From: Bufo bufo
Lineage: Eukaryota > Chordata > Amphibia > Anura > Bufonidae
Direction of reading: 5' to 3'
NCBI RefSeq assembly: GCF_905171765.1
Contig: NC_053392.1
Location: 506,088,556 to 506,152,555 of the forward strand
Length of the DNA stretch: 64,000 bases
Part shown: positions 1 through 10,158 of the stretch, piece after piece
Position numbering within the stretch: position 1 is the first letter of the stretch
Layout of the letters: the number at the start of each line of letters is the position of its first letter
The notes under the pieces: model-generated
The model's database searches: none
Told to the model about the DNA's origin: nothing
What the model saw: the letters and a program-made list of their open reading frames with translations, nothing else
Position numbers and translations under genes: made by a program

Positions 1-484
1 AAAGTATAGCAAATGAAAATGGAGGCTAAAAGTTTTAGGTATAACACCCGAATATATAGTTCTACCACTTTACAAATCATTAGTCAGATAATTTTGGGTA
101 CCGTACAGTATGCACAAGAAATACATAGTAGAGCTTAAGTGGGTTCAAAGGTGGGCAACTAAAGTAACAACTGGAATGGTGGACTGTAGCACCCAGAAAG
201 ATCATCAAAATCAGGGTTATTATATCTCCCCTTGGCCAAATAGATGGCCGAGGGGAGATATAATAACTAGGTATAAATATCAGGGGTCAGTACAGAGATC
301 TCTCCTATCATCTAGTTATACCCTGGACTGTGAATGTGACAAGGGGATATCTTTAACATCTAAAGGAAAGGAGATTTCTACAAGAGGGTTCAGTGTAGTG
401 AGACTATGGAACTATCTACCAGAGGACGTCATGATGGCAAGTTCACTAAAAAAGGGGTCTAGATGTATTTCTGGAGTGTATTAA
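1..484 (+). pseudogene. CR1 ORF2 C-terminal remnant
   Basis: The longest open stretch (110-484, 124 codons) matches the C-terminal 130 residues of the CR1 ORF2 at 28179-31070. Shared landmarks are RWATKVTTGM (against RRATKVITGM), RGDIITRYKYQG and VVRLWNYLPEDV. This part lies C-terminal to the catalytic palm, so the fragment has no enzymatic core. The match is interrupted between the landmarks by a small rearrangement (the sequence around 200-255 carries an inverted echo of a short CCCCTTGGCC-type motif). It is a dead 5'-truncated copy, clearly older than the intact CR1 in the same window. Confidence 0.8.
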
Positions 485-707
485 TATTACAGGTTATAGT
501 TACTAGATTTCTGGAGACGTCATTGATTCAGGGAATTATTCTGATTGCCTGATTGGAGTTGGGAGGGAATTACTTCCCTTAAAATGAAGAAAAGTGGCTA
601 CTACCTCATGGAACTTTTGGGTGTTTTTGCCTTCCTCTGTATCAACTTTTTAGGATAATAGGAAGAACTGGATGGTCATACGTCTTTTTTCATCCTTACA
701 AACTATT
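1..707 (+). mobile_element. CR1-type LINE, 3' terminal fragment
   Basis: This is the last part of a CR1-type non-LTR retrotransposon: the end of the reverse transcriptase ORF (to about 484) and the 3' untranslated region (485-707). Both parts align by eye with the complete CR1 on the minus strand at 27986-32104, including the run about two bits of turf, 'ATTCTGATT' and 'TGCCTTCCTCTG', in the untranslated tail. The element enters from outside the window, so its 5' limit is unknown. The usual CR1 terminal short repeat is missing here; a matching TATGTTACC occurs at 36651, beyond everything that was later inserted. Confidence 0.85.
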
Positions 708-862
708 AGGGTCATTTATCAAACTGGTGTAAAGTAGAACTGGCGTAGTTGCCCATAGCAACCAATCAGATTCCACATTAAATTTTCCAAAATGCTGCCA
801 AAAATAAAAGGTGGAATTTTATTGGTTGCTATGGGCATTTAAGTCAGTTCTAGTTTATACCA
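708..862. mobile_element. Foldback MITE, left portion
   Basis: A short palindromic element. CCATAGCAACCAATCAGA at 753-770 is matched in reverse complement by ATTGGTTGCTATGG at 821-834, and the outer end ATTTATCAAACTGGTGTAAA is matched by its inverted copy in 36619-36648. The element was therefore split close to its right end by the composite insertion at 863-36618. No coding potential. Families of this type are abundant in frog genomes; the transposase that moved it cannot be named from this copy. Confidence 0.7.
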
Positions 863-1507
863 TAATAGAAATGTAGACCGGCCCTCTGTATCTGAGGTCA
901 AGTACGAATGGATGAATGCAATAGTCTGTTTATTAATTATTAATTAAAAAATAATATATGAAGGGCATAAATAGTAGGGCTGTTACTCTCAACATGTAAT
1001 TGTGCACATCAAAATACCTAAAAAAATGCGGAATACATATAACAATAATATAAAAATATAATAAAAGGGAAAAAGGAGATGAATGAGAGCATAAAAAGTG
1101 GATATAAAAGTGTATAAAAAGTAAAAAAATTGATAAAAAACAATGTGTCCTCAAGTATATCCTCAAATGTCCAGGATGATACCGATGAAAAACATAAATA
1201 ATGGTCCGGTACAAAGTCCCTCTTCACAAGTATATCTAGTGTCTTTCAAATGTTAGTAATAATTGTGTAGTCCCATGGTACTTTCTATTAGTTTGATCCA
1301 ATCAATAAAATTGCGCAATACCAGTTCATGTAACAGGTGTCGATATTTCAAAAGTTCCTCAGAAGTTCCAATAGCGCAATCTAATAAATATGGCTATGTG
1401 AAATACAATTGCATAATAGTGCTCCCTACATAGGGATTTATATGAGCAAGCGGACCATTGTGAATATGTGCCTCCTTTGGCGTCCCACCATGCACCTATA
1501 TACAAAC
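863..1507 (-). repeat. Left arm of composite element
   Basis: AT-rich non-coding sequence whose reverse complement matches 12475-12680 and then 36133-36506, the two parts of the right arm split by hAT-2. On the minus strand it ends with an AATAAA-like signal (around 930) and CCGGTCTACATTTC. Two overlapping minus-strand reading frames of 69 and 93 codons are low-complexity F/Y/I-rich translations of this non-coding sequence and are not called as genes. Confidence 0.75.
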
Positions 1508-1741
1508 ATAGAAACATAGAATGTGTCGGCAGATAAGAACCATTTGGTCCATCTAGTCTGCCCAATATACTGAATATTATGAATATCCCCTGGCCCTATC
1601 TTATATGAAGGTTGGCCTTATGCCTATCCCATGCATGCTTAAACTCCTTCACTGTATTTGCAGCTACCACTTCTGCAGGGAGGCTATTCCATGCATCCAC
1701 TACTCTCTCAGAAAAGTAATACTTCCTGATATTACTTTTAA

Positions 1742-4455
1742 CCCTTTAAGGACATGGCCATATTTCCCCTTAAGGACCAGGCCATTTTTTGCAAATCTGA
1801 CCAGTGTCAATTTATGTGTGAATAACTTTAAAACGCTTTTACTTATCCAGGCCATTCTGAGATTGTTTTTTTTTATCACATATTGTACTTCATGACACTG
1901 GTAAAATGGAGTAAAAAAAAACATTTTTATTTATAAAAAAAATACCAAATTTACCAAAAATTTAGAAAAAAGTTTCAATTTTTCTACTTCTATAATACAT
2001 AGTAATACCTCCAAAATTTGTTATTAATTTAGTTTCCCCATATGTCTAGTTTATGTTTGGATCATTTTGGGTATGCCATTTTATTTTTTGGGGACATTAC
2101 AAGGCTTAGAAGTTTAGAAGCAAATCTTTAAATTTTTCAGAAAAGTTCTAAAACCCACTTTTTCAGGACCAGTTCAGGTCTGAAGTCACTTTGTGAGGCT
2201 TACATAATAGAAACCACCCAAAAATGACCACATTTTACAAACTACACCCCTCAAGGTATTCAAAACTGATTTTACAAGCCTTGTTAACCCTTTAGCTGTT
2301 CCACAAGAATAAATGGAAAATAGAGATAACATTTTGAAAATTTCACTTTTTTGGAAGATTTTCTATTTGAATCAATTTTTTCCGGTTACAAAGCAAGGGT
2401 TAACAGCCAAACAAAACTCAATATTTATGGCCCTGATTCTGTAGTTTACAGAAACACCCCATATGTGGTCGTAAACACGGCAAGGCGCAGAAGGAAAGGA
2501 AAGCCATACGGTTTTTGGAAGGCAGATTTTGCTGGACTGATTTTTTGACACCATGTCCCATCTGAAGCCCCCCTGAAGCCCCCCTAGAGTGGAAACTCCA
2601 AAAAAGTGCCTCCTTTTATAAACCACACCCCTCAAGGTATACAAAACTGATTTTTCAAAGTTTGTTAACCCTTTAGGTGTTCCACAAGAATTAATGGAAA
2701 ATAGAGATAAAATGTAAAAATTTCACTTTTTTGGCAGATTTTCCATTTTAAGAATTTTTCTCCAGTTACAAAGCAAGGGTTAACAGTCAAACAAAACTCA
2801 ATATTTTTGGCCCTGATTCTTTAGTTTACAGAAACACCCCATATGTGGAAAGGAATGCCATACGGTTTTTGGAAGGCAAATTTTGCTGGACAGTTTTTTT
2901 GACACCATGTCCCATTTGAAGCCCCCCTGATGCACCCCTAGAGTAGAATCTCCAAAAAAGTGACCCCATTTTGGAAACTACGGGAGAGGGTGGCATTTTT
3001 TGTTGGTACTATTTTAGGGTACATAGGATTTTTGGTTGCTCTAATGTACACTTTTATGAGGCAAGGTAACAAGAAATAGCTGTTTTGGCACCGTTTTTAT
3101 TTCTTGTTATTTACAAAATTCATCTGACATGTTAGATCATGTGGTATTTTTATAGAGCAGGTTATTACGGACGCAGCAATACCTAATATGTCTATTTTTT
3201 TATTTATCTAAGTTTTAAACAATTATTTCATTTTTTTTAAAAAACTAATCATGTTTTAGTGTCTCCATAGTCCGAGAGCCATAGTTTTTTCAGTTTTTGG
3301 ATGATTATCTTGGGTAGGGTATGATTTTTGCGGCATGAGATGACAGTTTGATTGGCACTATTTTGGGGTGCGTATGACTTTTTGATCGCTTGCTATTACA
3401 CTTTTTGTGATGTAAGGTGACAAAAAATTGCTTTTTTTACAACGTTTTTATTTAAAAAAATTTACGGTATTCACCTGAGGGGTTAGGTCATGTGATATTT
3501 TTATAGAGCATGTTATTACGGACACAGAGATACCTAATATGTGTAGTGCATTTTTTATTTTATTTTTAATCAGTGATAAATGTGTTTTTTTATTTTTACT
3601 TATTTTTCACTTATTTTTTTACCCAGACCCACTTGGTTCTTGAAGATCCAGTGGGTCTGATGTCTGTATAATACAGTACAGTACACTATATAGTGTACTG
3701 TACTGTATTTCCACTTTACAAAGTCTCATCAGACTTCTGCCTTTAGCAGAAGTCTGATCAGCACCATGGACAGCCGGAAGCCTGTGAAGGCGTCTGGTTG
3801 CCATGGTAACCATCACTCCCTGCCACAACAGAGAAATGGGTGAAGGGGAGGGAGGGAGCCCCCTCCCTCTGTCATCCCGTCAAGAATCAGGGGCTGAAAC
3901 AGCACAGCAGCCCCCGATGAAAGAGAGAGGGAGCTCCCTTCCTGTTAACCTCTTCCATACAGTGGCATGGAAGGGGTTACACGGCTGACATCACAGCATG
4001 GATGTCAGTCGTTTCAAGCAGAGTGTCAGCAATGTGCTGACACTCTGCTTGCTAACCTCTCGGCCATTCTGAAAATTAGAGGGGGCGGGCAGGATGATCG
4101 CACGCCCGTCCGCTCTCCCCCCCAGCACTGCCCGCACCTAAATGAAAATGTAGGTAATTTTTAAGTTTCTGATCCCCGCGGTCACGGACCGTGGAGATCA
4201 GAAACTTCAGACAGCGCTGCAAACCGCAGGTCTGAATTGACCTGCGGTTTGAGCCGATCGCCGATACAGGGGGGTCACAGGATCCCCCTCGGCATTGTCC
4301 CAGGGTGCCTGCTGATTGATTTCAGCAGGCACCCAGTTTCGATCACTGCCTGCTGCACAGCGGAGATTGAAAATACACATGAGATACCGATACGTCATGT
4401 GTCCTTAAGTACCGGGACATCATGACGTATCGGTACGTCATGTGTCCCCAACAGG
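1742..4455. mobile_element. piggyBac-like non-autonomous element
   Basis: The left flank is TTAA (1738-1741) and the right flank CTAA (4456-4459), consistent with a TTAA target-site duplication with one mutation. The ends are imperfect inverted repeats: CCCTTTAAGGACA at the left and, read inwards from the right, CCTGTTGGGGACA. There is no transposase. The left two thirds contain internal direct repeats of about 390 bp (copies starting near 2250 and 2640); the right third is a cluster of hairpins. Related left ends recur at 22891 and 25483. Minus-strand reading frames such as 2372-2644 fall in the internal repeats and resemble no protein that I know. Confidence 0.65.
3670..4435. repeat. Cluster of hairpins
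   Basis: Six near-perfect to perfect inverted repeats stand in series: a perfect 40-bp palindrome at 3670-3709; 13-bp stem 3728-3740/3746-3758; 16-bp stem 4016-4031/4035-4050 with a 3-nt loop; 21-bp stem with two mismatches 4163-4183/4187-4207; 13-bp stem 4220-4232/4239-4251; 13-bp stem 4303-4315/4322-4334. A seventh, perfect 15-bp stem is at 4385-4399/4421-4435. Stem sequences differ from each other, so the cluster is not a simple tandem duplication. Confidence 0.85.
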
Positions 4456-4925
4456 CTAAACCTTTGCCCATCTAATTTAAAACTATGTTCTCTTGTAGCA
4501 GTTTTTCTTCTTTTAAATATTCTTTCCTCTTTTACCTTGGTTGATTCCCTTTATGTATTTAAAAGTTTCTATCATTTCCCCTCTGTCTCGTCTTTCTTCC
4601 AAGCTATACATGTTAAGGTCCCTTTATCTTTCCTGGTAAGTTTTATCCTGCAATCCATGTACTTGTTTAGTAGCTCTTCTTTGAACTCTCTCCAAAGTAT
4701 CAATATCCTTCTGGAGATATGGTCTCCAGTACTGCGCACAATACTCCAAATGAGGTCTCACTAGTGCTCTGTAGAGCGGCATAAGCACCTCTACTGATAA
4801 TGCCTCTCCCTATACACCCAAGCATTCTGCTAGCATTTCCTGCTGCTCTATGACATTGTCTGCCTACCTTTTCCATTTGGTGTATCCAGGAACATCAACC
4901 CTGTTACAAATCTTTGTGTCATCAG
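4456..4925 (-). pseudogene. LINE ORF2 remnant: C-terminal part after hAT-1
   Basis: This minus-strand segment continues the reverse transcriptase after the FADD motif, with degraded thumb and C-terminal sequence. Recognisable pieces are DDTKIC at the hAT-1 boundary and a stretch resembling LGCIGRGI followed by [11 protein letters not shown], equivalent to MGCIKRGID and MEYCVQFWAPV in the intact CR1 at 28179-31070. Several stops interrupt it. Overlapping minus-strand frames at 4848-5097 mix this sequence with hAT-1 and are not genes. Confidence 0.6.
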
Positions 4926-5117
4926 TAGGGATGAGCGAACCCGAACTGTATAGTTCGGGTTCGTACCGAATTTTGGGGTGTTCGTGACACGGACCCGAAC
5001 CCGAACATTTTTGTAAAAGTCTGGGTTCGGTTTCGGTGTTCGGCGCTTTCTTGGCGCTTTTTGAAAGGCTGCAAAGCAGCCAATCAACAAGCGTCATACT
5101 ACTTGCCCCAAGAGGAC

Positions 5118-5188
5118 ATCACAGCCATGCCTACTATTGGCATGGCTGTGATTGGCCAGTGCAGCATGTGACCTAGCCTCTATTTAAG
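5118..5188 (+). promoter_or_regulatory. hAT-1 subterminal palindrome and TATA-like box
   Basis: A perfect 14-bp stem (5118-5131 with 5139-5152) is followed by TATTTAAG at 5181-5188. hAT-2 keeps the same arrangement at 12860-12930 with a canonical TATATAAG. Conservation of this block between two otherwise divergent copies suggests that it is the transposase promoter or a transposase-binding region; no direct evidence separates the two. Confidence 0.5.
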
Positions 5189-5600
5189 CTGGAGTCACGT
5201 AGCACCGCACGTCACTCTGCTTTGATCAGTGTAGGGATAGGATGCAGCTGCTGCTGTTAGGGCGAGATTAGGCAGTGATTTACTTACTGAAGTGATCGAT
5301 GTACAGCTGTGTATCATACAACCTCTGCTATTGCTCACTGTTTTAAGGCTGCCCAGAGCGTTTTTCAGTCACTTTTTTCTGGGGTGATCGGCGGCCATTT
5401 TGTGTCTTGTGGTGCGCCAGCACAAGCTGCCACCAAGTCCATTTTTAACCATCAATAGTGTGGTTTTTTTGTTGCTATATCCTACATCAGGGGCTTGGCT
5501 GTGCTTGCTATTTTATTGAGGAGTAAAATACAATTGCCAAAATAGCAGTACCCACTTCTGATGTTTCAGCTGTGGCTAGCCAATTGTAATACTGTCTGCT

Positions 5601-6165
5601 GTCTGCCAAAGCACAGTTTTTGTTCTGGGTTGAATACAATTCCCAACTTAGCAATTCCCTAAATAATTGTTTTCTGCTCTATCAGGCCAAGTTTAAATCT
5701 ATCCATAAAAGGGTATATTAGATTGAAGGTGCGGATAGGGTCATTCTCAATAACTTCAAACGCTACCGTGCATCACCAAGTCTAATTCTGTCCGTAAACG
5801 TATACCTGTCATCCACCGCCAAAATACTAGGCCTACAATTTATACTCAGCTAAATCTGTGGTTACTGCTGTGCCTGGCAAAGTTATTTAGTGTCTGCCAA
5901 AGCACAGTTTTTGTTCTGGGTTGAATACAATTCCCAACTTAGCAATTCCCTAAATAATTGTTTTCTGCTGTATCAGGCCAAGTTTAAATCTATCCATAAA
6001 AGGGTATATTAGGTTGAAGGTGCGGATAGGGGCATTCTCAATAACTTCAAACGCTACCGTGCATCACCAAGTCTAATTATGTCCGTAAACGTATACCTGT
6101 CATCCACCGCCTAAATACTAGGCCTACAATTTATATTCAGCTAAATCTGTGGTTACTGCTGTGCC
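5601..6165 (+). repeat. 291-bp tandem duplication in hAT-1 5' region
   Basis: Two nearly identical units start with GTCTGCCAAAGCACAGTTTT at 5601 and 5892. They differ at only a few positions. The units lie between the promoter-like block and the transposase start, the position at which hAT-2 and hAT-3 carry tandem arrays of unrelated sequence. Confidence 0.9.
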
Positions 6166-6292
6166 TGTATTAGTGTAATACGGTACCTAAGTAGATAGCT
6201 AGATAGTGTTAGGTGCCTGTAAAAAAAGGCCTGAATTTGAATTCAATACATTGGGCCAAATAATTTTTTTCTTATTGTGGTGAACGGTAACA

Positions 6293-9200
6293 ATGAGGAA
6301 AACATCTAGTAAGAGACGCAGATGCGGACATGGTCGTGGTGGTGTTAGTGGACCCTCTGGTGCTGGGAGAGGACGTGGCCGTTCTGCCACAGCCACACGT
6401 CCTAGTGTACCAACTACCTCAGGTCCCAGTAGACGCCAGAATTTACAGCGATATTTGGTGGGGCCCAATGCCGTTCTAAGGATGGTAAGGCCTGAGCAGG
6501 TACAGGCATTAGTCAATTGGGTGGCCGACAGTGCATCCAGCACGTTCACATTATCTCCCACCCAGTCTTTTGCAGAAAGCGCACAGATGGCGCCTGAAAA
6601 CCAAGCCCATCAGTCTCTCACATCACCCCCATGCATATCAGGGAAACTGTCTGAGCCTCAAGTTATGCAGCAGTCTCTTATGCTGTTTGAAGACTCTGCT
6701 GGCAGGGTTTCCCAAGGGCATCCACCTAGCCCTTCCCCAGCGGTGAAAGACATAGAACGCACTGACGCACAACCACTTATGTTTCCTGATGATGAGGACA
6801 TGTGAATACCACCTCAGCACGTCTCTGATGATGAAACACAGGTGCCAACTGCTGCGTCTTTCTGCAGTGTGCAGACTGAACAGGAGGTCAGGGAGGAAGA
6901 CTGGGTGGAAGACAATGCAGGGGACGATGAGGTCCTAGACCCCACATGGAATGAAGGTCGTGCCACTGACTTTCAGAGTTCGGAGGAAGAGGCAGTGGTG
7001 AGACCGAGCCAACAGCGTAGCAAAAGAGGGAGCAGTGGGCAAAAGCAGAACACCCGCCGCCAAGAGAGTGCGCCTGCTACTGGCCACCACCATCTGGGAC
7101 CGAGCACCCTAAAGGCAGCTTCAAGGAGTTCCCTGGTGTGGCAGTTCTTCAAACAATGTGCTGACGACAAGACCTGAGTGGTTTGCACGCTGTGCCATCA
7201 GAGCCTGAAGCGAGGCATTAACGTTCTGAACCTTAGCACAACCTGCATGACCAGGCACCTGCATGCAAAGCATGAACTGCAGTGGAGTAAACACCTTAAA
7301 AACAAGGAACTCACTCAGGCTCCCCCTGCTGCCTCGGCCTCTTCCTCCGCCTCTGGAGGAACGTTGGCACCTGCCACCCAGCAAACAGAGGATGTAGCAC
7401 CAACACCACCACCTCCGTCACCAAGCATCTCAACCATGTCACATGGCAGCGTTCAGCTCTCCATCTCACAAACATTTGAGAGAAAGTGTAAATTACCACC
7501 TAGCCACCCTCGATCCCTGGCCCTGAATGCCAGCATTTCTAAACTACTGGCCTATGAAATGCTGTCATTCAGGCTGGTGGACACAGCCAGCTTCAAACAG
7601 CTTATGTCGCTTGCTGTCCCACAGTATGTTGTTCCCAGCTGCCACTACTTCTCCAAGAGAGCCGTGCCTTCCCTGCACAACCAAGTATCTGATTAAATTT
7701 AAGTGTGCACTGCGGAACGCCATCTGTGGCAAGGTCCACCTAACCACAGATACGTGGACCAGTAAGCACGGCCAGGGACGCTATATCTCCCTAACTGCAC
7801 ACTGGGTAAATGTAGTGGCGGCTGGGCCCCAGGCGGAGAGCAGTTTGGCGCACGTCCTTCCGCCGCCAAGGATCGCAGGGCAACATTCTTTGCCTCCTGT
7901 AGCCTCCTCCTCCTACTCGGCTTCCTCCTCTTCTTCTTCCACCTGCTCATCCAATCAGCCACACACCTTCACCACAAACTTCAGCACAGCCCGGGGTAAA
8001 CGTCAGCAAGCGATTCTGAAACTCATATGTTTGGGGGACAGGCCCCACACCGCGCAGGAGTTGTGGCAGGGTATTGAACAACAGACCAACGAGTGGTTGC
8101 TGCCGGTGAGCCTCAAGCCCGGCCTGGTGGTGTGCGATAATGGGCGAAATATCGTCGCAGCTCTGGGACTAGCCGGTTTGACGCACATCCCTTGCCTGGC
8201 GCATGTGCTGAATTTGGTGGTGCAGAAGTTCATTCACAACTACCCCGACATGTCAGAGCTGCTGCATAAAGTGCGGTCCGTCTGTGCGCGCTTCCGGCGT
8301 TCACATCCTGCCGCTGCTCGCCTGTCTGCGCTGCAGCGTAACTTCGGCCTTCCCGCTCACCACCTCATATGCGATGTGCCCACCAGGTGGAACTCCACCT
8401 TGCACATGCTGGACAGACTATGCGAGCAGCAGCAGGCCATAGCGGAGTTTCAGCTGCAGCACGCACGGGTCAGTCGCACTGCGGAACAGCACCACTTCAC
8501 CACCAATGACTGGGCCTCCATGCGAGACCTGTGTGCCATGTTGCGCTGTTTCGAGTACTCCACCAACATGGCCAGTGGCGATGACGCCGTTATCAGCGTT
8601 ACAATACCACTTCTATGTCTCCTTGAGAAAACACTTAGGGCGATGATGGAAGAGGAGGTGGCCCAGGAGGAGGAGGAGGAGGAAGAGGGGTCATTTTTAG
8701 CACTTTCAGGCCAGTCTCTTAGAAGTGACTCAGAGGGAGTTTTTTTGCAACAGCAGAGGCCAGGTACAAATGTGGCCAGACAGGGCCCACTACTGGAGGA
8801 CGAGGAGGATGAGGATGAGGTGGAGGAGGATGAGGATGAAGCAGGTTCACAGCGGGGTGGCACCCAACGCAGCTCGGGCCCATCACTGGTGCGTGGCTGG
8901 GGGGAAACGCAGGACGATGACGATACGCCTCCCACAGAGGACAGCTTGTCCTTACCTCTGGGCAGCCTGGCACACATGAGTGACTACATGCTGCAGTGCC
9001 TGCGCAACGACAGCAGAGTTGCCCACATTTTAACGTGTGCAGACTACTGGGTTGCCACCCTGCTGGATCCCCAGTACAAATACAATGTGCCCACCTTACT
9101 TCCTGCACTGGAGCGTGATAGGAAGATGCGCGAGTACAAGCGCACGTTGGTAGACGCGCTACTGAGAGCATTCCCAAATGTCACAGGGGAACAAGTGGAA

Positions 9201-9521
9201 GCCCAAGGCGAAGGCAGAGGAAGAGCAAGAGGTCGCCAACGCAACTGTGTCACGGCCAGCTCCTCTGAGGGCAGGGTTAGCATGGCAGAGATGTGGAAAA
9301 GTTTTGCCAACACGCCACAGCTAACTGCACCACCACCTGATACGGAACGTGTAAGCAGGAGGCAACATTTCACTAACATGGTGGAACAGTACGTGTGCAC
9401 ACCCCTCCACGTACTGACTGATGGTTCGGCCCCATTCAACTTCTGGGTCTTCAAATTTTCCACGTGGCCAGAGCTAGCCTTTTATGCCTTGGAGGACCTG
9501 TCCATCCCTTGTGCAGATTAG
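6293..9521 (+). pseudogene. hAT-1 transposase with N-terminal BED zinc finger
   Basis: The gene encodes a BED-finger hAT transposase of about 1,070 codons, broken by two in-frame TGA stops (6803-6805, 7175-7177) and a frameshift near 7690. In order: a basic Arg/Gly-rich N-terminus; an acidic linker; a BED-type finger (CTLC at 7185 with HLHAKH at 7257); the RNase H-like core with TDTWTS (first catalytic Asp at 7749-7751), CDNGRN (second Asp at 8136-8138) and CLAH; a PTRWNST motif; an acidic Glu-rich tract (8650-8850); and the LLDPQYK region. It stops after WPELAFYALEDLSIP, just before the SERVFS-type motif that carries the last catalytic Glu in this superfamily. It therefore could not be active even with the stops repaired. 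I chose the start at 6293 because the N-terminal MxKTSSK is shared with hAT-3 (43721). Confidence 0.9.
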
Positions 9522-9640
9522 ACATTTATAACTACCTCCCTTTAACCATATATTATTGTACTCTAGGGCACTTCCTCATTCAATCCTCTTTTTTTAATTT
9601 TACCATTATATTGCGGGGCAACCCAAAGTTGAATGAACCT

Positions 9641-9880
9641 CTCCTCTGTCTGGGTGCCGGGGCCTAAAAATATCTGACAGTGGCCTGTTCCAGTGTTGGG
9701 TGACATGAAGCATGATTCTCTGCTATGACATGAAGCCTGATTCTCTGCTATGGGACCTCTCTCCTCTGTCTGGGTGCCGGGGCCTAAAAATATCTGACAA
9801 TGGCCTGTTCCAGTGGTGGGTGACATGAAGCATGATTCTCTGCTATGACATGAAGCCTGATTCTCTGCTATGGGACCTCT
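9641..9880 (+). repeat. 120-bp tandem duplication in hAT-1 3' region
   Basis: Two units begin with CTCCTCTGTCTGGGTGCCGG at 9641 and 9761 and are almost identical. Each contains a further internal near-repeat (a GACATGAAGC.TGATTCTCTG block twice). The minus-strand frame at 9563-9886 is a translation of this repeat and is not a gene. Confidence 0.9.
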
Positions 9881-10158
9881 CTCCAATTGATATTGGTTAA
9901 TTTTTATTTATTTTATTTTTATTTTAATTCATTTCCCTATCCACGTTTGTTTGCAGGGGATTTACCTACATTTTGCTGCCTTTTGCAGCACTCTAGCCCT
10001 TTCCTGGGCTATTTTACAGCCTTTTTAGTGCCGAAAAGTTCGGGTCCCCATTGACTTCAATGGGGTTCGGGGCGAAGTTCGGATCCCGAACCTGAACATT
10101 TCCGGGAAGTTGGGCTGAACTTCTCGTACCCGAACATCCAGGTGTTCGCTCAACTCTA

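Larger units (their letters stand above)
4926..10158 (+). mobile_element. hAT-1, BED-finger hAT DNA transposon
   Basis: A complete 5.2-kb element. It is flanked by perfect 8-bp duplications GTCATCAG (4918-4925 and 10159-10166), the length typical of the hAT superfamily. Ends are TAGGGATGAGCGAAC at the left and, read inwards, TAGAGTTGAGCGAAC at the right, followed on both sides by GTTCGGG-rich subterminal sequence. In order it has a subterminal palindrome, a TATA-like motif, a 291-bp tandem duplication, a broken transposase gene and a 120-bp tandem duplication. It landed in the active-site (FADD) codons of the LINE at 1508-12084. The transposase is non-functional, so any movement needed protein from another copy. 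Confidence 0.95.

Noticed and set aside
8450..9177. Minus-strand frames of 152 and 175 codons opposite the hAT-1 transposase
   Set aside because: Shadow frames; their Ser runs mirror the Glu-rich tract on the coding strand.
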